Below, in pieces: positions 44,271 to 52,976 of a stretch of DNA of 64,000 nucleotides. The notes under the pieces were generated by a model. It was not told the origin of the DNA and ran no database searches. It saw nothing but the letters and a program-made list of their open reading frames with translations. Source of the DNA: JABDIP01 sp965237625 (GTDB lineage: Bacteria; Pseudomonadota; Alphaproteobacteria; DSM-16000; Inquilinaceae); contig CBDEGD010000028.1 in NCBI GenBank assembly GCA_965237625.1, positions 75,352 to 139,351 of the forward strand, in the 5' to 3' direction. Made by a program: the position numbers and the translations under genes. The number at the start of each line of letters is the position of its first letter. Within the stretch, counting starts at the first letter, position 1.

Positions 44271-44299
44271 TTGACTTGGGCACGGCGAACGCCTATAAG
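44271..44299 (+). promoter_or_regulatory. Sigma-70-type promoter of the rpmH operon
   Basis: TTGACT (44271-44276), a 17-bp spacer and TATAAG (44294-44299), 45 bp upstream of rpmH. Very close to consensus, as expected for a strongly expressed ribosomal-protein operon. Confidence 0.85.
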
Positions 44300-44343
44300 C
44301 GCCGCTCGCTTGAGAGCGGAATTGTTTTCCTACGGAGAGTGTC

Positions 44344-44478
44344 GTGAAACGCACCTATCAGCCGAGCAAGATTGTGCGCAAACGCCGTCACGGCTTCCGC
44401 GCCCGTCTGTCGACGGTCGGCGGCCGCAGGGTGCTGGCCAACCGTCGCACCAAAGGGCGGAAGCGGCTTTCGGCCTGA
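44344..44478 (+). CDS. rpmH: 50S ribosomal protein L34
   Basis: 44 residues starting at GTG 44344: KRTYQPSKIVRKRRHGFRAR and VLANRRTKGRKRLSA are nearly invariant in L34. GGAGAGT lies just ahead. First gene after a near-consensus promoter and followed 6 bp later by rnpA, the conserved bacterial order. Confidence 0.98.
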   Translation: MKRTYQPSKIVRKRRHGFRARLSTVGGRRVLANRRTKGRKRLSA

Positions 44479-44484
44479 CTGCCG

Positions 44485-44925
44485 ATGACGCGCCGAGCCC
44501 GCGGCGACCGGGACGCGCGTCCGCCGGGTGACGCCCCAGGTGACGACCCTGGCCTGTCCCGTCTGAAACGCCGTCCAGAATTTTTGGCCGTGGCAGCGGC
44601 GCGGCGCAAATGGGTCGCGCCGGGCTTGGTGCTGCAGGCTCGCCGAAACGAGTCCAGGGACGGGACGCACGGCATTCGCTTTGGCATTACCGCCAGTCGA
44701 AAGGTCGGAAACGCGGTCGCCCGAAACCGGGCGAAGCGCCGCCTGCGGGCCGCGGCGGCGGAAGTCCTTCCGGTGTCCGGCGCCGCCGGTTACGATGTGG
44801 TGCTGATCGCCAGAGCCGCCACTCTCAAGCGGCCCTATGCCGATCTGAAGGCCGATCTGGCGCAGGCACTCGCGAAGCTGACGACGCGGCGGAATGCGGC
44901 AAGTCCGGCAGGTTTGGAAAAATGA
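44485..44925 (+). CDS. rnpA: Ribonuclease P protein component
   Basis: 146 residues. LSRLKRRPEFLAVAAARRKW and the RNA-binding signature FGITASRKVGNAVARNRAKR identify RnpA, which helps the catalytic RNA trim tRNA 5' ends. The first ~24 residues (RGDRDARPPGDAPGDDP) extend beyond the usual start, but no better start is visible. Overlaps yidD by 4 bp (ATGA). Confidence 0.96.
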   Translation: MTRRARGDRDARPPGDAPGDDPGLSRLKRRPEFLAVAAARRKWVAPGLVLQARRNESRDGTHGIRFGITASRKVGNAVARNRAKRRLRAAAAEVLPVSGAAGYDVVLIARAATLKRPYADLKADLAQALAKLTTRRNAASPAGLEK

Positions 44926-45200
44926 GTCCCCTTGCCCATGTACTGAAGGGCCTTGTGTTGGCCTACCGATACAGCCTGTCGTCGCTGATCGGCAACGAAT
45001 GCCGATTCCGTCCGACCTGTTCGGAGTACGCATTGGACGCTATAACCGCTCACGGCGCGATCAAGGGCGGCTTGATGGCAGCCCGGCGCATGGCACGCTG
45101 CAACCCTTGGGGCGGCAGCGGCTGGGATCCGGTTATGCCGGCCGAAGGCACGCCGAAAGAAACCGACATCACCGGCCGGTCTGCATCTGGCCACCACTAA
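44922..45200 (+). CDS. yidD: Membrane protein insertion efficiency factor
   Basis: 92 residues: YRYSLSSLIGNECRFRPTCS with the YidD-type EYA follow-up, AITAHGAIKGGLMAARRMAR and CNPWGGSGWDPV. Three conserved cysteines. YidD is a small membrane-associated protein assisting YidC. Start overlaps the rnpA stop; yidC begins 40 bp downstream. Confidence 0.96.
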   Translation: MSPLAHVLKGLVLAYRYSLSSLIGNECRFRPTCSEYALDAITAHGAIKGGLMAARRMARCNPWGGSGWDPVMPAEGTPKETDITGRSASGHH

Positions 45201-45240
45201 TTTCGACCGACCGAATATCGATCCAGGAGCCAGAACGTCC

Positions 45241-47169
45241 ATGTCCGACCAGAAGAACCTTGTTCTGGCGATCGTCCTATCGGCAATGATCATATTCGGC
45301 TTCGGCTATCTGTATGGGCCCGACCAGCCGCCGCCGACGCAGGCCACCGAAGAGACCGCGACCGCAACCGAGCAGCCTCTCGAGGGGATCGCCATTCCAG
45401 GCGAGCCGGTGGTCGAGATCATCAGCCGCGACGAGGCGGTAACGACGGATGCCCGGGTCAAGATCGACACGCCGCGCCTGCATGGTTCGCTATCGCTGAC
45501 CGGCGGCCGCATCGACGACCTGACCCTGGCCGATTATCACGAGACCACCGATGACGGCAGCCCGGAGATCGTGCTGCTGTCGCCGCGCAGCGCGCCCCGG
45601 CCCTACTACGCCGATTTCGGCTGGGCTGCGAGCAGCGGCCACACGGTCCCGGGCCCGGACACGAACTGGACGGCGGATAGCGGCGCTTTGACGGTGGAGC
45701 GACCGCTCACCCTGCGCTGGGATAACGGTACCGGGTTGGAATTCGAGCGGGTTATCTCCGTCGACGCCGATTACATGTTCTCCATCACCCAACGGGTGAT
45801 CAACCGCGGCAACAGTACGGTTTCGCTGTCTCCCTACAGCCGGGTACAGCGCTTTGACACGCCGGACACGCTCGGCTTCTACATTCTGCACGAAGGCGCC
45901 TACGGGGTCTTCGATGAGACCCTGAGCGAGCACAATTATGACGATCTGATCGACGAGGGCGAAGTCCGCGAGGAGTCGACGGGCGGCTGGCTCGGCTTTA
46001 CGGACAAGTACTGGCTCGTGGCCTTGATTCCGGACCAGAACACAGCGTTCAACGGCCTGTTCGCCCATCGCGAGTCGAACGGCCGCGACCGGTTTCTGGC
46101 GACGATGCAGCGAACCGACGCGCAGACGGTCACCCCGGGCGACCGCTTCGAGCAGACCAGCCGGATGTATGCCGGCGCCAAGGTCGTCCAGCTGTTGGAC
46201 GGGTACGATGAAACCCTTGAGATTCAGCGTTTCGACCTAACGGTCGATTGGGGCTGGTTTCGCTTCCTCACGCGGCCGTTCTTCTATGCGCTGGCTTACA
46301 TCAACGGGATCGTCGGCAATTTCGGGCTTTCGATTCTGATACTGACCGTGGGGATCAAGCTTCTGCTGTTCCCGCTGGCGAACAAATCCTATCGCTCGAT
46401 GTCGAAGATGAAGGCGCTGCAGCCGGAGATGCAGAAGCTGAAGGAGCGGTTCGGCGAGGATCGCCAGCAGATGAATAAGGAATTGATGGAGCTGTACAAG
46501 CGCGAGAAGGTCAATCCGGCCTCCGGCTGCCTGCCGATCGTGGTGCAGATTCCGATCTTCTTCTCACTCTACAAGGTTCTGTTCGTCACCATCGAAATGC
46601 GGCACGCGCCCTTCTTCGGTTGGATCCAGGACCTGTCGGTGCGGGATCCGACGTCCCTGTTCAACCTGTTCGGGCTGATCCCGTTCACCCCACCGGATTT
46701 CCTGATGATCGGCGTCTGGCCGCTGCTCATGGGCATTACCATGTTTCTGCAGCAGAAGCTGAACCCGGCGCCGACCGATCCGATCCAGCAGAAGATCTTC
46801 GCCGCCTTGCCTTTCGTCTTCACCTTCATGCTGGCGAGCTTCCCGGCAGGGCTGGTGATCTATTGGGCGTGGAACAACCTGCTGTCGATCGCCCAGCAAT
46901 ACGTGATCATGCGCGCCGCCGGCGTGAAGATCGGCGGCGGTGTAGTGAAACCGGCACCGGCAACCGTACCGCCACCAGCCGCGGCAGAGTCCGGCAACGG
47001 CGCCGATCCTGGGCCCAGTGAAGCTGAGGCGGCAACGAAGCCAAATGGTGAAGCCGGCGAAGACGAGCCTGCGGCGGAGCCGGTGGCACCCAAACCACCG
47101 CGCCGTTCGACGGCAAAGCGGCGGCAATCCAAGCGTCGGTCGAAACCGGCCCCGCGCCGGCGCGGCTGA
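45241..47169 (+). CDS. yidC: Membrane protein insertase YidC
   Basis: 642 residues. N-terminal helix (NLVLAIVLSAMIIFGFGYLY), a large periplasmic beta-domain, then the conserved insertase helices: FFYALAYINGIVGNFGLSIL, MKALQPEMQKLKERFGEDRQ, NPASGCLPIVVQIPIFFSLY with the hydrophilic-groove region, and YWAWNNLLSIAQQYVIM. A Pro/Ala-rich basic tail of ~60 residues (RRSTAKRRQSKRRSK) follows; such tails bind ribosomes in some alphaproteobacteria. Inserts inner-membrane proteins with or without Sec. Confidence 0.98.
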   Translation: MSDQKNLVLAIVLSAMIIFGFGYLYGPDQPPPTQATEETATATEQPLEGIAIPGEPVVEIISRDEAVTTDARVKIDTPRLHGSLSLTGGRIDDLTLADYHETTDDGSPEIVLLSPRSAPRPYYADFGWAASSGHTVPGPDTNWTADSGALTVERPLTLRWDNGTGLEFERVISVDADYMFSITQRVINRGNSTVSLSPYSRVQRFDTPDTLGFYILHEGAYGVFDETLSEHNYDDLIDEGEVREESTGGWLGFTDKYWLVALIPDQNTAFNGLFAHRESNGRDRFLATMQRTDAQTVTPGDRFEQTSRMYAGAKVVQLLDGYDETLEIQRFDLTVDWGWFRFLTRPFFYALAYINGIVGNFGLSILILTVGIKLLLFPLANKSYRSMSKMKALQPEMQKLKERFGEDRQQMNKELMELYKREKVNPASGCLPIVVQIPIFFSLYKVLFVTIEMRHAPFFGWIQDLSVRDPTSLFNLFGLIPFTPPDFLMIGVWPLLMGITMFLQQKLNPAPTDPIQQKIFAALPFVFTFMLASFPAGLVIYWAWNNLLSIAQQYVIMRAAGVKIGGGVVKPAPATVPPPAAAESGNGADPGPSEAEAATKPNGEAGEDEPAAEPVAPKPPRRSTAKRRQSKRRSKPAPRRRG

Positions 47170-47202
47170 TCGACGCCGCGGCGGTATTGCCGGCATCTTA
47201 TA

Positions 47203-47847
47203 GTGACCGAACCAACGCCGGAACTGCTCGAGGCCGGCCGCCTGCTGTTCGCGCAGGAGTGCCGGTTCACGATGGCGGTCGCCAAGCTGGGCCAGCTGCC
47301 GCCATTGGGCCTGCCTGAAATCGCCTTTTGCGGCCGTTCCAATGTCGGCAAGTCCAGCCTGGTCAACGCGCTGACCGGGCGCGGCACCCTGGCGCGCACC
47401 AGCAATACGCCGGGCCGCACCCAGCAACTCATCTTCTTTGAGCTCGGCGCCCGACTGACCCTGGTCGACTTGCCGGGCTACGGCTTCGCCAGGGTGTCGA
47501 AATCCATGGTGGAATCCTGGACCCGGCTGTTGAAGGGTTATCTGAAGGGGCGGGTTACCCTGCGCCGCGCCTGCGTCCTGATCGATGGACGGCACGGGCT
47601 TAAGCCCGGCGACGAGGACATCATGGGCATGTTGGACCAGGCGGCGGTGCCCTACCAGATCGTGCTGACCAAGATCGACAAGGTGCGCCGGGCCGAACTG
47701 GACCAGCGCCTGTCAGACACAACCGTGGCGCTGAAGAGCCATCCGGCGGCCTTTCCGGAAATCATGGTGACCAGCGCCCGGGATGGTACCGGGATCGCCG
47801 AGCTGCGGGCCGCCCTGAGTACCCTCGCCGAACCGATTGCCGCCTGA
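47203..47847 (+). CDS. yihA: Ribosome biogenesis GTP-binding protein YihA/YsxC (EngB)
   Basis: 214 residues from GTG 47203. G1 FCGRSNVGKSSLVNALTG, G2 region TPGRTQQL, G3 LVDLPGYGFARVSK and G4 LTKIDKV identify the EngB GTPase needed for 50S assembly. Lies between yidC (33 bp) and argB, the usual alphaproteobacterial order. Ribosome site is weak. Confidence 0.96.
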   Translation: MTEPTPELLEAGRLLFAQECRFTMAVAKLGQLPPLGLPEIAFCGRSNVGKSSLVNALTGRGTLARTSNTPGRTQQLIFFELGARLTLVDLPGYGFARVSKSMVESWTRLLKGYLKGRVTLRRACVLIDGRHGLKPGDEDIMGMLDQAAVPYQIVLTKIDKVRRAELDQRLSDTTVALKSHPAAFPEIMVTSARDGTGIAELRAALSTLAEPIAA

Positions 47848-47935
47848 CGGTCGGCGCCCATCACCGGCAAGCCCCCACCCTGGACCTTCCCGAACGGGCT
47901 GTTAAAGTGCGCCGCGAATGGAATAGTGGACATGA

Positions 47936-48862
47936 ATGATGGTTGATCCGAGCGCGAAGGATGCGGGTAGCGCCATCCTGGGCAAATGGCTGGACAAGGC
48001 GCACACCCTGTCCGAGGCACTGCCCTTCATGCGCCGGCATAGCGGCGCCACCTTCGTCGTCAAGTATGGCGGCCACGCCATGGGCGATGCGGATCTGGCC
48101 CGCGACTTCGCCCGCGACGTGGTGCTGCTGAAACAGGTCGGCATCAATCCGGTGGTGGTCCATGGCGGCGGCCCGCAGATCGGCCGGATGCTGGAGCGGC
48201 TGAAGATCCAGTCGGAATTCGTCGACGGCCTGCGCAAGACCGACCGCGACACAGTGGACATCGTCGAGATGGTGCTGTCGGGGTCGATCAATAAATCCAT
48301 CGTCGCGGCGATCCAGGAGGTCGGCGGCCGGGCGGTCGGGTTGTCCGGCAAGGATGGCGGGCTGGTTACCGCGCGCAAGCTTCAGCGCAGCAGGCGCGAC
48401 CCGGATAGCAGCATCGAGAAGCTGATGGATCTGGGATTCGTTGGCGAGCCGGCGCACATCAATCCGGAAATACTGGATGCCTTCCGCGAGACCGAATTCA
48501 TCCCGGTGATCGCACCGATCGGCATCGATCAGAAGGGCCACACTTACAACATCAACGCCGATACCGTCGCCGGCGCGGTGGCCGCGGCAATCAATGCGGC
48601 CCGGCTCCTGCTGCTGACCGACATTGTCGGCGTGCTGGACAAGAAACAGGTCCTGATCCCGGAGATGAACGCCAAAGAGGCGCGCGGCCTGATCTCCGAC
48701 GGCACGATCCATGGCGGCATGATCCCGAAGATCGAGACTTGCGTCGGCGCGGTCGAGGGCGGCGTTGAAGCGGCCGTGATTCTGGACGGGCGCGTATCTC
48801 ACGCCCTGCTGCTGGAAATCTTCACCGATGGCGGTGCGGGAACGATGATCCGCCGCCAATAG
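47936..48862 (+). CDS. argB: Acetylglutamate kinase
   Basis: 308 residues (start at either of two adjacent ATGs). FVVKYGGHAMGD phosphate loop, VVHGGGPQIGRMLERL, VDIVEMVLSGSINKSIVAAI, TYNINADTVAGAVAAAI and GGMIPKIETCVGAVEGGVEA are ArgB hallmarks. It phosphorylates N-acetylglutamate in arginine synthesis. The long form with an N-terminal helix (ILGKWLDKAHTLSEALPF) is the arginine-inhibited hexameric type, so feedback control is expected. Confidence 0.97.
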   Translation: MMVDPSAKDAGSAILGKWLDKAHTLSEALPFMRRHSGATFVVKYGGHAMGDADLARDFARDVVLLKQVGINPVVVHGGGPQIGRMLERLKIQSEFVDGLRKTDRDTVDIVEMVLSGSINKSIVAAIQEVGGRAVGLSGKDGGLVTARKLQRSRRDPDSSIEKLMDLGFVGEPAHINPEILDAFRETEFIPVIAPIGIDQKGHTYNINADTVAGAVAAAINAARLLLLTDIVGVLDKKQVLIPEMNAKEARGLISDGTIHGGMIPKIETCVGAVEGGVEAAVILDGRVSHALLLEIFTDGGAGTMIRRQ

Positions 48863-49239
48863 CCGGCACTTGAAACCAGTGTCGGGCGGTACTGGTTGCA
48901 GTGCAAGATTGCGCAAGAATTGCTTGGGATTGGAAACCAATCTCGGCCGTAGAACACCCGGTCCGAATTGAGAGTCTTGCAACCGGTTTCATTCCGAAAC
49001 TGCCTATTTTTCGAGCATTTCTGCCATATCTTCTAATCGCATTCGACTTCTAGACTTCAACTCCAGTGATAGGAGTGTTAGGTTTTGCCGGGTTCCTTAA
49101 GCAATCAGGGAATGATCGGCCAAAACAACGATGAAGCTCCCGCTCGCGGTCGAGAAGACCGCATGGGCCGAGCTAAAAAGTCAAATCGGGACGCCGAAGT
49201 TCCCGCGAGCCAAAAGCACAACTGGGAGGTACTCAAGGA
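48863..49239 (+). promoter_or_regulatory. Intergenic regulatory region before the aglEFG-like operon
   Basis: 377 bp without a gene. Three dyads are visible: AACCAGT-N10-ACTGGTT (48874-48897), GATTGGAAACCAATC (48928-48942, perfect around the central A), and TGCAACCGGTTTCA (48978-48991), close to the GAAACCGGTTTC-type LacI-family operators. The last two are good candidates for a sugar-responsive repressor. The AT-rich stretch about 48995-49090 is a plausible promoter zone. Confidence 0.5.
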
Positions 49240-50610
49240 ATGACTTTTCGGAAGGCCGTACCATTGGGCGCTGTTGCGCTTTCGCTACTGGCGGCGACCG
49301 CCGTGCAGGCGCAGGATGGCCAGAACCTCATGTATAAGATCGGTGAAGATCCGCGCTTCCACTGGAGCGATCTTGATCGCTTCGAAGCCATGGATCTGAG
49401 CGGACAGGAAGTTTCGATCCTCGGTCCCTGGCTCGGCCCCGACCGCGATCTGGTCAACAGCGTGCTCAACTATTTCGTCGCGGCAACAGGGGCGACGGTG
49501 AACTTCGCCGGCTCCGACAGTTTCGAGCAGCAGATCGTCATCGACATCCAGGCCGGCAGCCCGCCAAATCTGGCGGTTTTCCCGCAGCCCGGACTGGCCG
49601 CGAACCAGGCCGCCAAGGGCGGGCTGGCGCCGCTCGGCGACGATACCAGGCAATGGGTGATCGACAACTACGCAGCCGGGCAGTCTTGGGTCGATCTGGG
49701 CACCTATCCGGGCCCGGACGGCAACCCGGACTATTACGGCTTCTTCTACAAAGTCGATGTGAAGAGCCTGGTCTGGTACTCGCCGGAGAATTTCGAGGAT
49801 GCCGGCTACGAAGTGCCGGAGAGCATGGAAGAGCTGATCGCGCTGAGCGACCAGATCGTTGAGGATGGCGGGACACCTTGGTGTATCGGGCTTGGCTCCG
49901 GCGACGCCACCGGCTGGCCGGCCACCGATTGGGTCGAGGACATGCTGCTTCGCACCCGGCCACCCGAGGTCTATGACGGCTGGGTGACCAACGAAATCCC
50001 GTTCAACGACCCGCGCATCGTCAATGCCATCGAGACCTTCGGATTGTTCGCCAAGAACGACGCCTGGGTAGATGGCGGCGCCGCCGCTGTCGGCGCGACC
50101 GATTTCCGCGACAGCCCGGGTGGTTTGTTCGCGGTCCCGCCGCGCTGCTACATGCACAAACAGGCGAGCTTCATTCCGTCCTTCTTCCCGGAGGGTACGG
50201 AGATGGGGCTGGACGCCGATTTCTTCTACTTCCCATCTTATGATTCGGAGGATTTGGGCAATCCGGTGCTTGGTGCCGGGACGCTGTGGGCAATCACCGA
50301 GGACAACGAGGCCACCCGCGCCTTGCTGGAATACCTTCAGACGCCATTGTCCAACGAAATCTGGATGGCGCAGAGCGGTTTCCTGACGCCGCACAAGGGT
50401 GTCAATGTCGACCTCTACGCCAATGCGACGCTGCGCAAGCAGGGCGAAATCCTGCTCGGCGCCACGACGTTCCGGTTCGACGGATCCGACCTTATGCCCG
50501 GATCGGTCGGCGCCGGTTCGTTCTGGACCGGCATGGTCGATTACGTCAGCGGCAGCTCGGCCGAAGAGGTCGCGAACGCTATCCAGCGTGGTTGGGACTC
50601 GATCAAGTAG
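49240..50610 (+). CDS. aglE: Alpha-glucoside-type ABC transporter substrate-binding protein
   Basis: 456 residues, signal peptide VALSLLAATAVQAQ. The start is preceded by GGGAGG and AAGGA. Solute-binding family 1 protein with the AglE-type pattern: VSILGPWLGPDRDLVNSVL, GSDSFEQQIVIDIQAGSPPN, WCIGLGSGDATGWPATDW and LLGATTFRFDGSDLMPGSVG. AglE binds alpha-glucosides such as sucrose, trehalose and maltose in the periplasm. The two permease genes follow; no ATPase (AglK) or glucosidase (AglA) gene is next to them. Confidence 0.88.
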   Translation: MTFRKAVPLGAVALSLLAATAVQAQDGQNLMYKIGEDPRFHWSDLDRFEAMDLSGQEVSILGPWLGPDRDLVNSVLNYFVAATGATVNFAGSDSFEQQIVIDIQAGSPPNLAVFPQPGLAANQAAKGGLAPLGDDTRQWVIDNYAAGQSWVDLGTYPGPDGNPDYYGFFYKVDVKSLVWYSPENFEDAGYEVPESMEELIALSDQIVEDGGTPWCIGLGSGDATGWPATDWVEDMLLRTRPPEVYDGWVTNEIPFNDPRIVNAIETFGLFAKNDAWVDGGAAAVGATDFRDSPGGLFAVPPRCYMHKQASFIPSFFPEGTEMGLDADFFYFPSYDSEDLGNPVLGAGTLWAITEDNEATRALLEYLQTPLSNEIWMAQSGFLTPHKGVNVDLYANATLRKQGEILLGATTFRFDGSDLMPGSVGAGSFWTGMVDYVSGSSAEEVANAIQRGWDSIK

Positions 50611-50713
50611 ATCCCCGTTGTCCCTGTAGTCATGGTCCTTTGGTGGGCCGGGTCCCGTACTTCCTTACGAGCGCCCGGCCCGCCGATACCCAAACAATAC
50701 GGAGGTCGACGGC

Positions 50714-51745
50714 GTGGCTGGTCAGCTATTCAGTGCCCTTGTCGCCATCGTGCTTGGCGTCGGCGCCAGCATTCTCTATTTCTCCGGCACCAACTGGGCT
50801 CTCGATACCTTCCTTCGTGATCGTCGAGGGGCGGACGGACGCCTGCTCAGCCGCGAAACCACCCGCGGCTCGATCCGGCCCTGGTTGTTCGTGGGCCCGG
50901 CCCTGCTGTTACTCGGCATCTATCTGGTCTATCCGGTCTTCGAGACCATCAAGCTGGCCTTGTACGACAATACCGGCGAGACCTTTGTCGGGCTGGGCAA
51001 CTTCGCCTGGGCCTTCAGCGACTGGTCTCTCAGCAACCCGTCCGAATTCCAGCAATCGATCCTGAATAATTTCCTCTGGCTGCTGATCGTGCCGGCGATG
51101 GCGACCATCATGGGCATGATGGTGGCGGTGCTGGCCGACAAGGTTGCCTGGGGCACCGTCGCCAAGACATTCATCTTCCTGCCGATGGCGATTTCCTTCA
51201 TCGGCGCCAGCGTCATCTGGAAATTCGTCTACGATTTCCGCGGACCCGATGCCGACCAGATCGGCCTGCTGAACGCCATGGTGGTGTCGCTCGGCTTCGA
51301 GCCGCAAGCCTGGGTCACGATCCCCTTCTGGAACAGCCTGTTCCTGATGGTGATCCTGGTCTGGATCCAGACCCCGTTCGCCATGGTGATCCTAAGCGCC
51401 GCGCTGAAGGGGGTCCCGACGGAGACCCTGGAAGCCGCCCGCATCGACGGCGCCAACGAATTCCAGATCTTCTTCAAGATCATGCTGCCGCAGGTCATGG
51501 GCACGGTGATGGTGGTCTGGACCACGATCACCATCATCGTCCTGAAGGTCTTCGACATCGTGCTGGCAATGACAAACGGTCAGTGGGACACGGAAGTCCT
51601 GGCCAACCTGATGTTCGACTGGATGTTCCGCGGCGGCGGCGATTTCGGCAAGGGCAGCACCATCGCCTTGATCATCATGATCGCGGTGATCCCGATCATG
51701 GTCTGGAACATACGCCGGTTCCAGAAAGAGGAGGGCATGCGATGA
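50714..51745 (+). CDS. aglF: Alpha-glucoside-type ABC transporter permease
   Basis: 343 residues from GTG 50714 with GGAGGTCGACGGC upstream. Six to eight hydrophobic segments, a short linker with RRGADGRLLSRETTRGSIR after helix 1, and docking loop TLEAARIDGANEFQIFFKIM. This matches the MalF-like AglF. Partner of the downstream permease; overlaps it by 4 bp. Confidence 0.88.
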   Translation: MAGQLFSALVAIVLGVGASILYFSGTNWALDTFLRDRRGADGRLLSRETTRGSIRPWLFVGPALLLLGIYLVYPVFETIKLALYDNTGETFVGLGNFAWAFSDWSLSNPSEFQQSILNNFLWLLIVPAMATIMGMMVAVLADKVAWGTVAKTFIFLPMAISFIGASVIWKFVYDFRGPDADQIGLLNAMVVSLGFEPQAWVTIPFWNSLFLMVILVWIQTPFAMVILSAALKGVPTETLEAARIDGANEFQIFFKIMLPQVMGTVMVVWTTITIIVLKVFDIVLAMTNGQWDTEVLANLMFDWMFRGGGDFGKGSTIALIIMIAVIPIMVWNIRRFQKEEGMR

Positions 51746-52908
51746 GCACTCAGCGCATCATGGGCATCAAGATGATGCACCCGCTGCGGATGGTCACCCA
51801 TCTGTGCCTGTTCCTGCTGGTGCTGGGATGGACGATCCCGACCGCCGGGCTGCTGATCAGCTCGTTGCGGGACAAAGATCAATTGATCGTGTCGGGCTGG
51901 TGGACTGCGCTGTCCGCCTCCCAAGGCGCCGAGCGGGGCCGAACCGGCAGCGCTGACGATCAGTTGGAGCGGGACGGCAAATACGTTATCGCCGGCAATT
52001 TCTTTGACGAGGGCAGTCCGAAATCGGTCGCCAGCTTCGGCATTCGTCAGAACGATCTGACCGAATTCCAGCCCGGCGAGACGGCCAACCTCAATGACGG
52101 CACCAATTTTACCCTGAACGCCGACGGCACCTATGAATGGGTGTCGCCGGTGCCGTTCGACAACGCGCGCGGCAAGCGTTTCTTTTATATCGCGCAAATT
52201 CCGCCGATCTTCAGCTTGGACAACTACCGGGAGATCATGTCTTCGGAGGGCTTCGGCCAGTCCTTCATCAATACGCTGACGGTGACGGTGCCGGCGACGA
52301 TCATCCCGATCCTGATCGCGGCCTTCGCGGCCTACGCGTTCGCGTGGATGGAATTCCCGGCGCGCCAGTTTCTGTTCGCCGTGGTGGTCGGCCTGATGGT
52401 CGTGCCCCTGCAGATGTCGCTGATCCCCCTGCTGCGGCTGTATAACGGTGTGGGCGAGGTGTTCGACGTCTCGGCGAAATCCTATCCCGGCATATGGTTG
52501 GCCCATACCGGATTTGGATTGCCGTTGGCGATCTACCTGTTGCGCAACTATGTCGGCGGGCTGCCCAAGGATATTATCGAATCCGCCAAGGTGGACGGTG
52601 CATCGCACTTCCACATCTTCACCCGGCTGGTTTTGCCGCTGTCCTTCCCGGCGCTGGCGTCGTTCGCGATCTTCCAGTTCCTCTGGGTGTGGAACGACCT
52701 GCTGGTCGCCCTGGTGTTCCTGGGCAAGCAGGAGAATCAGATCGTCATGACATCGAAGCTGAGGGAATTGCTGGGGTCGCGCGGCGACAACTGGGAGATC
52801 CTGACCAGCAGCGCCTTCGTGTCGATCATCGTACCGCTGGGCGTGTTCCTGTCGCTGCAGCGCTACTTCGTACGCGGGCTGCTGGCCGGCTCGGTGAAGG
52901 GCGGATAG
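51742..52908 (+). CDS. aglG: Alpha-glucoside-type ABC transporter permease
   Basis: 388 residues from ATG 51742, overlapping the aglF stop (ATGA). MalG-like permease with the AglG-specific large periplasmic insert (about residues 45-155) after helix 1 (FNFT-like DGTNFTLNADGTYEWVSPVP). Docking loop is IIESAKVDGASHFHIFTRLV. Terminal ending VRGLLAGSVKGG is typical. The insert length separates AglG from ordinary MalG proteins. Confidence 0.9.
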   Translation: MSTQRIMGIKMMHPLRMVTHLCLFLLVLGWTIPTAGLLISSLRDKDQLIVSGWWTALSASQGAERGRTGSADDQLERDGKYVIAGNFFDEGSPKSVASFGIRQNDLTEFQPGETANLNDGTNFTLNADGTYEWVSPVPFDNARGKRFFYIAQIPPIFSLDNYREIMSSEGFGQSFINTLTVTVPATIIPILIAAFAAYAFAWMEFPARQFLFAVVVGLMVVPLQMSLIPLLRLYNGVGEVFDVSAKSYPGIWLAHTGFGLPLAIYLLRNYVGGLPKDIIESAKVDGASHFHIFTRLVLPLSFPALASFAIFQFLWVWNDLLVALVFLGKQENQIVMTSKLRELLGSRGDNWEILTSSAFVSIIVPLGVFLSLQRYFVRGLLAGSVKGG

Positions 52909-52976
52909 GGGCGGATTGCAATGGAATTGGCCGGCGGAGACCACCGCCGCCCTTTTCCAGGGGCTCGATCAGGCGG

